A DNA stretch of 5,643 bases from Alphaproteobacteria bacterium (GCA_018820005.1 JAHJOS010000458.1:1-5643); one strand, 5' to 3'. Positions 1 to 5,605 are shown, counted from the stretch's first letter. A program made the numbers and translations. Notes: generated by a model from the letters alone, not told the origin.

Positions 1-210
1 ATTGATCACCGCGTCGGCTTTGACCGGCTCGCCGGTCTGAGCGCAGCACTCGACCAGTATAACCCCATTGCGCGTATTCACGCCGCCGATAGTGACAGCG
101 CAGCTGACGCCGAGCGCCGCATTAAGGCCGCCTATGGTCTGGATGGTGTGGTGCCCAGGCACCCGCTGATCGCCGACAGCGTGCCCCATACGACAGCACA
201 GGAGGTTTGA
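1..210 (+). CDS. deoA: Thymidine phosphorylase, C-terminal fragment (start lies outside the window)
   Basis: The open frame enters from the left edge and encodes the last 69 residues of a protein ending at TGA 208-210. The fragment begins IDHRVGFDRLAGL and continues with NPIARIHAADSDSA, followed by an alanine-rich helix and a KAAYGL segment. This matches the C-terminal domain of pyrimidine nucleoside phosphorylases, in which a VG-hydrophobic-GD segment is followed by PLA-x-IHA and a helix rich in alanine. The enzyme phosphorolyses thymidine or deoxyuridine in the cytoplasm to base plus 2-deoxyribose-1-phosphate. The catalytic and phosphate-binding parts are not in the window, so activity cannot be judged. 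The stop is only 3 bases before the deoB start, so the two genes are almost certainly co-transcribed. The assignment rests on family resemblance plus the deoB neighbour that uses its product. Confidence 0.85.
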   Translation: MDHRVGFDRLAGLSAALDQYNPIARIHAADSDSAADAERRIKAAYGLDGVVPRHPLIADSVPHTTAQEV

Positions 211-213
211 CCC

Positions 214-1432
214 ATGCCACGCGCTATTCTGTGCATTCTTGACAGCGTCGGTATCGGCGGTGCGCCAGACGCCGAAAAATATGGCGATGTCGGGTCCAAC
301 ACCTTTGGCCACATCGCGCAATGGGCCCATGCCGGCAAGGCCGATCGCGAGGGGCTCCGCTCTGGCCCGCTGCAGGTGCCCAATCTCGACGCGCTGGGCA
401 TTGGTGCGGCAATCGAACTCTCAACTGGCACGCTGCCCCCCGGCCTGTCGGCGAGCGCCAAAGGTGGCCGTTTCGGCGTCGGTCGCGAAGTCAGCAATGG
501 CAAGGATACGCCTTCGGGTCATTGGGAGATTGCCGGGGTGCCGGTGCCTTTCGACTGGGGGTATTTTCCCCAGACCGAACCCAGTTTTCCGCCCGACCTG
601 ATTGCCGAATTCATCAAGCGCGCCAAGTTGCCCGGCATTCTGGGCGACAAGCATGCCTCGGGCACCGACATTATCGCCGCCCTGGGCGAGGAGCACATGC
701 GGACGGGCAAACCCATCTGCTACACCTCCATCGACTCGGTGTTCCAGATTGCGGCGCATGAAAGCCATTTCGGGCTCGATCGGCTCTATGAGATCTGCCA
801 GATCGCCTTTGAACTGACCGCGCCCCTGATGATTGGCCGCGTCATCGCCCGTCCCATTTGTCGGAGAAGGTCCTGCCAGCTTCAAGCGGACAGGCAATCG
901 GCGCGACTTCGCCATTGCTCCGCCTGAAGCTACACTGCTTGATCGCAACCAAGCGGCGGGCAATCAGGTCTTTGCCATTGGCAAGATCTCAGACATTTAT
1001 GCGGGGCACGGCGTTACCCACAAGATCAAGGGCACGGGCCTGGCCCAGCTGTTCGACAAGACGCTCGACGCCATGGAGATGGCGGCCGACAACGCCTTCA
1101 TCATGACCAATTTCGTCGATTTCGACAGCGAATATGGCCATCGCCGCGACGTGCCCGGCTATGCGGCAGCTCTCGAGTTCTTCGATAGTCGCCTGCCCGA
1201 GATCATCGCGGCGATGCGCAACGACGATTTGCTGGTGCTGACGGCCGACCATGGCAATGACCCGACCTGGCCGGGTACCGACCACACCCGCGAACAGGTG
1301 CCTATACTGATCTTTTCCCCAGCCCTGGAACGCGGAGAGATTGGCATTCGCACCACGTTCGCCGATATTGGCGAAAGCATAGCCCACTGGCTCGGCCTGA
1401 CGCCGGGTGCGCATGGCAAGAGCTTCCTCTAG
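214..1432 (+). pseudogene. deoB: Phosphopentomutase, interrupted by a one-base frameshift at 856
   Basis: This gene encodes the alkaline-phosphatase-superfamily mutase that interconverts (deoxy)ribose-1-phosphate and -5-phosphate. The ATG at 214 follows an AGGAGG site at 200-205. The first 214 codons (214-855) hold the metal-ligand Asp10 in ILDSVGIGGAPD and the phosphorylated Thr99 in GKDTPSGHWE. After GRVIARP the frame changes: CCC-ATT-TGT replaces the expected CCC-TTT-GTC. Reading on from 857 gives FVGEGPASFKRTGNRRDFA and the rest of the enzyme, with NFVDFD (Asp304), GHRRD (His309), TADHG (Asp345, His346) and DHTRE (His357). Skipping the A at 856 gives 405 residues, the usual size (about 407 in E. 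coli). As written, translation runs into TGA 925-927 and yields 237 residues lacking five of the six metal ligands, so it should be inactive. Neither half shows further decay. A sequencing or assembly error is as likely as a true mutation. Confidence 0.93.
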
Positions 1433-1453
1433 AACAGCAAAGCAGGTGATCCC

Positions 1454-2095
1454 ATGAACCCAGTGCGCGGCAATGTAACTGTGATCGATCACCCGCTGAT
1501 CCAGCACAAGCTGACGATCATGCGGAACAAGGAAACCTCCATTGCCGGTTTCCGTCGCCTGCTGCGCGAGATCGCCCATCTGATGTGTTACGAGGTAACG
1601 CGCGATCTCGAGCTTGAAATGATCGACATCGAAACGCCCATGGCCAAGATGAAAAGTCCTTCCATCAAGGGCAAAAAGCTGGTGTTTGCTTCAATTTTGC
1701 GCGCTGGCAATGGTCTGCTCGATGGCATGCTTGATCTGGTGCCGGCGGCTCGCGTGGCCCACATTGGCCTCTATCGCGACCATGAGACGCTGCAACCCGT
1801 TGAATACTACTTCAAGGCGCCGTCCAATCTTGAGGATCGTCTGATCATCGTGGTGGACCCCATGCTTGCTACGGCCAATTCGGCTACAGCCGCCATCGAA
1901 AAGCTCAAGGAACGCGGCGCCAACAATATCCGTTTTCTCTGCTTGCTCGCGGCGCCTGAGGGCATTGAGCGCTTTACCGAAGCCCATCCCGATGTGCCCA
2001 TCTTCACTGCGTCGATCGACAGCCACCTCAATGACAAGGGCTATATCATCCCTGGTCTGGGCGATGCCGGCGATCGCATGTACGGCACGAAATGA
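1454..2095 (+). CDS. upp: Uracil phosphoribosyltransferase
   Basis: The 213-residue product (208 in E. coli) converts uracil and PRPP to UMP and pyrophosphate in the cytoplasm, which is pyrimidine salvage. Visible landmarks are IQHKLTIMRNKETS near residues 16-29, the ILRAGNGL segment at 81-88, the PRPP loop VVDPMLATANSA at 133-144, and the uracil-binding C-terminal GYIIPGLGDAGDRMYGT at 196-212. The PRPP loop reads ATANS, where the E. coli enzyme has ATGGT; I take this as lineage variation. An AGG at 1444-1446 sits 7 bases before the ATG. The gene follows deoB after 21 bases and is likely in the same transcript, so uracil released by DeoA can be recaptured. The frame is intact, in contrast to deoB. 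Identification is secure. Confidence 0.97.
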   Translation: MNPVRGNVTVIDHPLIQHKLTIMRNKETSIAGFRRLLREIAHLMCYEVTRDLELEMIDIETPMAKMKSPSIKGKKLVFASILRAGNGLLDGMLDLVPAARVAHIGLYRDHETLQPVEYYFKAPSNLEDRLIIVVDPMLATANSATAAIEKLKERGANNIRFLCLLAAPEGIERFTEAHPDVPIFTASIDSHLNDKGYIIPGLGDAGDRMYGTK

Positions 2096-2103
2096 TGTTC
2101 TCA

Positions 2104-2141
2104 CGCGCTGGTCGCGCTCCGGACGGTGCGCGCGACGCGCG
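2104..2141. repeat. GC-rich imperfect hairpin in the upp-VOC spacer
   Basis: The 90-base spacer between upp and the VOC gene contains arms GTCGCGC (2111-2117) and GCGCGAC (2130-2136) around a 12-base loop. The stem extends outward by five more pairs (2104-2108 with 2137-2141) across a two-base TG bulge. No T tract follows, so it is not a standard intrinsic terminator. It could be a REP-like intergenic element, an mRNA-stabilising 3' structure for upp, or chance symmetry in GC-rich DNA. The following stretch (about 2143-2162) is also very GC-rich and resembles dispersed intergenic repeats of high-GC genomes, but no second copy is present here. Confidence 0.4.
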
Positions 2142-2185
2142 GGGTCCTCGCTGCGCTCGTCCTTTCCAATGAGAGATTGAATTCA

Positions 2186-2581
2186 ATGGCAAAGCTCGTT
2201 CATTCGATGATCCGTGTCATCGACGAAGCCCGTTCTGTGGAGTTCTACCGGACTGCGTTTGGTCTGCGGATCGTTGACCGGGTCGATTTTGCCGATTTCA
2301 CCCTGGTCTACATGGCGGGCGACGCGGTCGGGTTCGAGCTCGAACTGACCATCAACAAGGGGCGCACCGAGCCCTATAGCCTTGGCGATGGCTATGGCCA
2401 TTTGGCCGTGGTGGTTGACGATGTCGATGCCGAACACGCCCGCCTGACCGACGTAGGCCTGGCACCGCGCAAGCTGGTGGATTTCAGGAACGGTGACGTT
2501 CTGGTCGGTCGGTTCTTCTTTGTCGCTGATCCCGACGGGTACCAGATTGAAGTCATCCAGAGGGGTGGCCGTTTCGGCTGA
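2186..2581 (+). CDS. VOC-family metalloprotein, glyoxalase I (lactoylglutathione lyase)-like
   Basis: The 131-residue protein is a single vicinal-oxygen-chelate unit made of two beta-alpha-beta-beta-beta modules. It starts MAKLVHSMIRVIDEARSVEFY, closely parallel to E. coli GloA (LLHTMLRVGDLQRSIDFY). All four metal ligands of glyoxalase I can be placed: His6, Glu53 (in LELT), His72 (in YGHLAV) and Glu122 (in DPDGYQIEVI). GloA isomerises the hemithioacetal of methylglyoxal and glutathione to S-lactoylglutathione. That activity is plausible here, but overall similarity is not close enough to exclude another VOC substrate, so I give no symbol. I chose ATG 2186 because family similarity begins there and GAGAGA (2171-2176) lies 9 bases upstream. 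A GTG at 2126 would add 20 residues encoded by the GC-rich spacer and looks spurious. The gene ends just before a strong terminator. Confidence 0.9.
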   Translation: MAKLVHSMIRVIDEARSVEFYRTAFGLRIVDRVDFADFTLVYMAGDAVGFELELTINKGRTEPYSLGDGYGHLAVVVDDVDAEHARLTDVGLAPRKLVDFRNGDVLVGRFFFVADPDGYQIEVIQRGGRFG

Positions 2582-2586
2582 CCTTC

Positions 2587-2624
2587 AAAAAGAAAACCCC
2601 GGATCGCTCCGGGGTTTTCTTTTT
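2587..2624. terminator. Bidirectional intrinsic terminator between convergent genes
   Basis: A perfect 17-bp stem, AAAAAGAAAACCCCGGA (2587-2603) with its complement at 2608-2624, closes on a TCGC loop. The core CCCCGGA/TCCGGGG is flanked by A runs on the left and T runs on the right, so a GC stem followed by a U tract is transcribed from either strand. It sits 5 bases after the VOC stop and 2 bases before the end of the minus-strand HAD gene, exactly where a shared terminator is needed. Confidence 0.94.
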
Positions 2625-2626
2625 TG

Positions 2627-3247
2627 CTACTTTGCCTTGAGCGGCAGCCCCAGGGCGATCAGTTCCTTGCGCAGCATCACCGGATCCTTGAAGTGGATGC
2701 CGTGCATGCCGAACTTGCGGGCCGATATGATATTGGGCTCGCTGTCATCGATGAACACGCAGTTTTCGGCGGCAATGCCATAGCGCTCGCTGAACACCCG
2801 ATAAAGCCGCGGGTCGGGCTTTACCAGCCCCTCAAGGCCAGAGACGATGACGCCATCGAACTTCTCGAGGAACGGCCATTCGCCGAGGCAACTGACCCAC
2901 TTTTCCCAGGAGAAATTGGTAATCGCAAAGGTCGGAATTTCCTGCTCGATCAATTCGTCGTGGATGTCGATCGTGCCCTGGATGAAGCCGCCCAGCGTTT
3001 CCTTCCAGCGCAAATCGAAGGCCTGGATTTCGCGCCAGTACTTGGGGAAGCGGGTGATCAGCTTGGCCACGCCTTCGGAGTAGATCTCGCCGGCGTCAAA
3101 TTCCAGGTTCCAGTCTAGCGTGCAGATGTTCTGGTGAAACCACAGCGCATCCTCTTCGGTTTCGAAGAGCTTGCGGAACAGATACATCGGGTTCCAGTCG
3201 ACGAAAACGCCGCCGAGGTCAAAAACAGGGACGAGCGTGTCGGTCAT
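2627..3247 (-). CDS. HAD-superfamily (subfamily IA) hydrolase, YihX-like
   Basis: The 206-residue cytoplasmic protein carries the four HAD motifs in order. Motif I is VFDLGGVFVDW with nucleophile Asp10, motif II is FAITN with Thr110, motif III is Lys143 in LVKPDPRLY, and motif IV is FIDDSEPN with Asp167 and Asp168. A helical cap of about 60-70 residues lies between motifs I and II, as in subfamily IA. Motif I reads D-L-G, so the usual acid/base Asp two residues after the nucleophile is Gly. E. coli YihX, a glucose-1-phosphate phosphatase, has the same DLG-x-V pattern, so a phosphatase role remains plausible; the substrate cannot be told. The start at 3247 fits the family, with motif I at residues 8-17, although no clear Shine-Dalgarno site precedes it. 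It is convergent with the VOC gene and shares its terminator. Confidence 0.9.
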   Translation of the reverse strand: MTDTLVPVFDLGGVFVDWNPMYLFRKLFETEEDALWFHQNICTLDWNLEFDAGEIYSEGVAKLITRFPKYWREIQAFDLRWKETLGGFIQGTIDIHDELIEQEIPTFAITNFSWEKWVSCLGEWPFLEKFDGVIVSGLEGLVKPDPRLYRVFSERYGIAAENCVFIDDSEPNIISARKFGMHGIHFKDPVMLRKELIALGLPLKAK

Positions 3248-3315
3248 GGGGAGAGCTGCCGGTAGGAGGGATCGTTCGCGGGGGTTGTGCCACGCCCGCT
3301 AACCACCGCGCAAGC

Positions 3316-3888
3316 CTACTGGTTTTTTATCTGGGCACCGAAACGGGGCAGGAAAAAATTCTCGCGATAGAGGTTCACGGCCTTGTCAAAGACAATGCCA
3401 TAGAGTGGCGTGTAGGAGACGGCGGCCTCGGTCACGATGACATAGTGACCCTTTGAGATGGATACAATTTCGCTCGGCAGGTTATAGACTGAACCAACCG
3501 CGCGCTGGCCCGCGCTTTGCCGCGACGACCCAACGTAACGCACGGACCAGTCCACCGTGGCTTTCCCATCATTGGCGACTTTTACCTGCGAAACGTTCTG
3601 GATCAGTCCGCTGCTGGAGTAGGGGGTCATGATGCCGCTGGCAATTTTGACGTAGTCGTCGAGGGTGCCCCCGCTGATAGTGCCATCCGATCGCGCAACC
3701 AGATCGCCAACCGCACCTGACACTGTCTGCACCTTGCGATCCATCGCGATCAACGTGCTACCCTCCACCATGCCTATGTAGAGCAACAGCATGATAGGCA
3801 GGATCAACGCAAACTCGACTGCCGCCACGCCAGAGCGCGCGTCGCGAAACTGGCCAACCAATTGCCTTATGGCGCCGATGGACCGCAT
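3316..3888 (-). CDS. TadE-like pseudopilin of the Tad/Flp pilus (second of a pair)
   Basis: The product is a 190-residue membrane-anchored pseudopilin. It has a short basic N-terminus, then ARSG|VAAVEFALILPIMLLLYIG. Gly20 and Glu25 form the prepilin-peptidase site, followed by a transmembrane segment at about 22-42 and a beta-rich, periplasm-facing C-terminal domain. TadE/TadF-type proteins are minor pseudopilins needed to assemble Flp fibres. I cannot tell which of TadE, TadF or a truncated TadG it corresponds to. The ATG at 3888 overlaps the upstream stop by one base (TGATG), which argues for translational coupling. An in-frame start at 3990 would add 34 residues lying wholly inside the upstream gene and would bury the cleavage site, so I reject it. 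It is the last gene of the minus-strand run and ends 68 bases before the HAD start. Confidence 0.86.
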   Translation of the reverse strand: MRSIGAIRQLVGQFRDARSGVAAVEFALILPIMLLLYIGMVEGSTLIAMDRKVQTVSGAVGDLVARSDGTISGGTLDDYVKIASGIMTPYSSSGLIQNVSQVKVANDGKATVDWSVRYVGSSRQSAGQRAVGSVYNLPSEIVSISKGHYVIVTEAAVSYTPLYGIVFDKAVNLYRENFFLPRFGAQIKNQ

Positions 3889-4454
3889 CAGTATGGCTCG
3901 TTGCGAAAGACGGTTGACGCAGAAAGCAGGCGCTTGTTCTCTGGCAGGGTCGCCAGCGTCATGCCGCCGAAATTCAAAACGATCGGCCATTTGTAATAGA
4001 CTTGCACCAGCATGGTGCTTGAGCCGCTGCCGGACGAGAAGGCGTCAGACCTCGTCCAGCCGCAGTTGCTCGTACAGTTGGAGTCTATCGGCGGTGATAC
4101 CGAGGCCGACGCGAAGTCGGCAATTGTCTGCACTTCGACGTGCAGGCCGCTGCAATCAGGGAAGATGCCATAGAGGCGGCTGCACACGGCCGATCGGAAT
4201 GTCTCGGCATTGCTTATTGTCGCCTTGGACATGCCAGTGCGCACCATCCGGCTCGTATCGGCGACCGCACTTTCCAGGATCTGGCTGGCGAGAAAGACCA
4301 CCGACGTTTCAAGGATAGCGCCAACAATCATGAAAAAGGGCAGGGCCAGCAGCCCAACTTCTACCGCTGTAGCGCCCTCTTGGTCGTGCACAAAACCACG
4401 CCGCCGACGTGGCAGCACGGCTCGACCGATGAGGGATCCAATTCTGGCGGCCAT
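3888..4454 (-). CDS. TadE-like pseudopilin of the Tad/Flp pilus (first of a pair)
   Basis: The product is a 188-residue pseudopilin. An arginine-rich N-terminus (PRRRR at 15-19) leads to DQEG|ATAVEVGLLALPFFMIVGAI, with processing Gly27, Glu32 and a membrane helix at about 29-52. The basic stretch fits cytoplasmic retention of the leader. The exported part holds four cysteines (91, 101, 127, 131), the last two in NCTSNCGW, which could form disulfides in the periplasm. Alphaproteobacterial TadE homologues commonly keep the first pair in a C-x9-C context. ATG 4454 is chosen over the adjacent TTG 4457 because an AAGGTG site (complement of 4460-4465) lies 5 bases upstream of the ATG. Its stop overlaps the next gene by one base, so the two are expressed together and perhaps act as a heteromeric pair. 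Confidence 0.86.
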   Translation of the reverse strand: MAARIGSLIGRAVLPRRRRGFVHDQEGATAVEVGLLALPFFMIVGAILETSVVFLASQILESAVADTSRMVRTGMSKATISNAETFRSAVCSRLYGIFPDCSGLHVEVQTIADFASASVSPPIDSNCTSNCGWTRSDAFSSGSGSSTMLVQVYYKWPIVLNFGGMTLATLPENKRLLSASTVFRNEPY

Positions 4455-4574
4455 CAATGCACCTTTGCTAGCGATGCCAACCCTAGCGGCGCATGGCTAA
4501 CTGAGTGTTATGGCTGTGCCCGAGAGCGGCCCCGAATGTCGTTTCGGTTAATGGATCGCTAAGCAGGCATTGGG

Positions 4575-5030
4575 CTAATTGCCCATCGAGCTGACCATTT
4601 GAGCCGATGCCAATGCACGGCCCGAGAAGCTAGGGTCATCGCCCATCATGATGGTATCCTGGCAGACCGGCGCGCACGACAGGGTCGTACGCGATTGCCC
4701 CTGATAGACGGTAGTATTGCCCGCCTGCATCTGGTTGACCTCGATCAGCGTGTCGGCGATCGGATTGCCCGCCGCGTCGAGCACGATCAGATTGGTTTGC
4801 CCGAAGCTCTTGCCCGTCAGGATCAGGGTCTGTGGATCCTGGATGGTGACATCGGCGATGCCGGGATTGCCCACGATGACCGTCGCGGCTGACGCATTGA
4901 TGCGCAGAATGCGCGCCATGTTCACGTTTACACCGATCGGTGCGCCTTCCATCGCCAAAACCAGCGGCGCCATCAATGTGGAGCCGAGCAGAAGGCAGGC
5001 TGCGGCGATGCTGACGAGTTGGGGACGCAT
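4575..5030 (-). CDS. Secreted pilus-assembly N-terminal-domain protein (CpaC/RcpA N-domain, no secretin part)
   Basis: The 151-residue protein has a signal peptide at residues 1-26 (MRPQ, then a hydrophobic AAACLLLGSTLMAPLVLA core). The mature part matches the small domain found at the start of Tad secretins CpaC/RcpA: NVNMARILRI near 35-44, VIVGNPGIADVTIQDP at 51-66, and LILTGKSFGQTNLIVLDAAG at 69-88. It then ends in a short tail with a CAPVC pair (Cys119, Cys123), with no secretin ring domain. It probably acts in the periplasm at the pilus secretin; this is inferred from the domain and the pilin neighbours. ATG 5030 is chosen because the signal peptide starts there and a weak GGAA (complement of 5038-5041) lies 7 bases upstream. 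An upstream frame to 5150 adds 40 unlikely residues. The next minus-strand start is 120 bases further on. Confidence 0.87.
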   Translation of the reverse strand: MRPQLVSIAAACLLLGSTLMAPLVLAMEGAPIGVNVNMARILRINASAATVIVGNPGIADVTIQDPQTLILTGKSFGQTNLIVLDAAGNPIADTLIEVNQMQAGNTTVYQGQSRTTLSCAPVCQDTIMMGDDPSFSGRALASAQMVSSMGN

Positions 5031-5063
5031 GGGGTTGTTCCGGCTACACTGGATACGCAATGC

Positions 5064-5086
5064 CACCATTTTCTGCGGGAATGGTG
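5064..5086. repeat. Inverted repeat, 7-bp arms with a 9-base spacer, in the CpaC-like gene leader
   Basis: CACCATT (5064-5070) and AATGGTG (5080-5086) are perfect inverted copies around a 9-base spacer. They end 33 bases upstream of the CpaC-like start and could be an operator or a 5'-UTR hairpin. A single pair of 7-bp arms can arise by chance. Confidence 0.3.
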
Positions 5087-5208
5087 AAGAATTGGCAAAC
5101 GCCGCCCACTGGGGTCGCGGCGTACTCGGCCCAACTATAGTTTGTCTCAATTTTCAACGAATTAGAAACGATCTGGAAATATATCTGAATTCGAACGGAT
5201 TTTGTCGA

Positions 5209-5225
5209 TTATCGGATAATTAACC
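5209..5225 (+). promoter_or_regulatory. Possible CtrA-type site
   Basis: TTAT-N7-TTAACC differs at one base from the alphaproteobacterial CtrA pattern TTAA-N7-TTAA(C). CtrA controls the Flp pilin gene pilA in Caulobacter. The surrounding DNA is AT-rich, so chance matches are expected. Confidence 0.25.
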
Positions 5226-5319
5226 AACAAACTTTAAATATAAAATTCGAGCAATTCCAGAAACGACTCGCTAATCATGTGGTAATGACTGCTGAATTGC
5301 GGTCCTGCAGATGTTTCAA

Positions 5320-5334
5320 TTAACTTCGTGTAAA
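5320..5334 (+). promoter_or_regulatory. Possible CtrA-type site nearer to flp
   Basis: TTAA-N7-TAAA has the correct 7-base gap and one mismatch to TTAA-N7-TTAA. It ends 88 bases before the flp start, a plausible distance for a promoter-proximal activator site. Confidence 0.25.
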
Positions 5335-5360
5335 TAACTTGGACATAGCGTGAAGCTCAT

Positions 5361-5383
5361 GTTCGACGTGTCACGTGTCGAAC
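5361..5383. repeat. Inverted repeat containing a tandem heptamer, upstream of flp
   Basis: GTTCGAC (5361-5367) and GTCGAAC (5377-5383) are perfect inverted arms with a 9-base spacer. Inside, ACGTGTC occurs twice in direct tandem (5366-5379), creating a central CACGTG palindrome (5372-5377). It lies 39 bases before the flp ATG and looks like a protein-binding site or a leader hairpin. Confidence 0.45.
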
Positions 5384-5388
5384 GATGG

Positions 5389-5403
5389 CGTCACCTGGTG
5401 ACG
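5389..5403. repeat. 15-bp near-perfect palindrome just before the flp ribosome-binding site
   Basis: CGTCACC and GGTGACG are perfect inverted copies around a single central T. The site ends 8 bases before the flp GGAG (5412-5415). With a one-base centre it cannot form a full hairpin, so a dimeric DNA-binding protein is the more natural reading. Confidence 0.45.
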
Positions 5404-5422
5404 TAAAATTTGGAGCCTGGGA

Positions 5423-5605
5423 ATGAACCTCTTCACACGTTTCGCGCAGGACGAGTCCGGCGCGACTGCAATTGAATACGGCCTTATCGCCGCTCTGATC
5501 TCTGTTGGCATCATCGTCGCCGCATCTGCTCTGGGCACCAGCCTGAGCAACCTGTTCACCGGCATTTCCGGCAAGCTGGACAACTCGGTCAAGGTCATCA
5601 AGTAA
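5423..5605 (+). CDS. Flp-family type IVb major pilin
   Basis: The 60-residue prepilin is MNLFTRFAQDESG|ATAIEYGLIAALISV and onward. Gly13 at the cleavage site, Glu18 at +5 and Tyr19 next to it are the hallmarks of Flp pilins cut by a TadV/CpaA prepilin peptidase. The leader is the short hydrophilic kind, with Lys/Arg absent except Arg6. The hydrophobic helix spans about residues 19-44 and the tail ends LDNSVKVIK. Length is typical of the family (50-70 residues). Subunits polymerise into Flp fibres used for surface attachment. GGAG at 5412-5415 lies 7 bases before the ATG. The gene is transcribed away from the CpaC-like gene, and the rest of the tad/cpa cluster may follow beyond the right edge. 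Species-specific names such as pilA or flp1 cannot be assigned from sequence alone. The 38 bases after the stop show nothing recognisable. Confidence 0.95.
   Translation: MNLFTRFAQDESGATAIEYGLIAALISVGIIVAASALGTSLSNLFTGISGKLDNSVKVIK

Larger units (their letters stand above)
5031..5422. promoter_or_regulatory. Divergent control region between the CpaC-like gene and flp
   Basis: This gene-free stretch of 392 bases separates a minus-strand and a plus-strand pilus gene and must carry the promoter of each. By count, 5161-5340 is about 34% GC, far below its coding flanks. It holds AT runs such as 5234-5246, two near-matches to the CtrA pattern, and inverted repeats at 5064-5086, 5361-5383 and 5389-5403. 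I looked for -35/-10 pairs on both strands and found none with acceptable spacing, so no core promoter is placed. I see no convincing small gene in it. Confidence 0.6.

Noticed and set aside
132..963. Long minus-strand open frames opposite deoA/deoB (for example 421-963 and 132-503)
   Set aside because: They lie antisense to recognisable coding sequence, show no family features, and are typical shadows of high-GC genes.
833..1432. Separate gene starting at ATG 833 encoding the second DeoB half
   Set aside because: The first eight codons are the out-of-frame reading of the conserved LMIGRVIARP segment. True homology begins at 857, so this is the frameshifted continuation of deoB rather than an independent gene.
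2126..2185. GTG 2126 as the start of the VOC protein
   Set aside because: It adds 20 residues encoded by the GC-rich spacer hairpin with no family similarity; ATG 2186 matches the glyoxalase N-terminus and has a purine-rich site upstream.
2624..3118. Plus-strand open frame of 164 codons within the HAD gene
   Set aside because: It is antisense to a protein with all four HAD motifs, begins inside the terminator and has no ribosome-binding site.
3278..3299. Hairpin GCGGG/CCCGC downstream of the TadE-like genes as a terminator
   Set aside because: It has only 5 bp of stem, a 12-base loop and no T tract on the minus strand.
4532..4547. CCGAA-N6-TTCGG hairpin between the CpaC-like gene and the TadE pair as a terminator or attenuator
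   Set aside because: The stem is only 5 bp, no U run follows on either strand, and the 120-base gap gives no other support.
5220..5237. TTAA-N10-TTAA as a third CtrA-type site
   Set aside because: The gap is 10 rather than 7 bases, so it does not fit the recognition pattern and is expected in AT-rich DNA.
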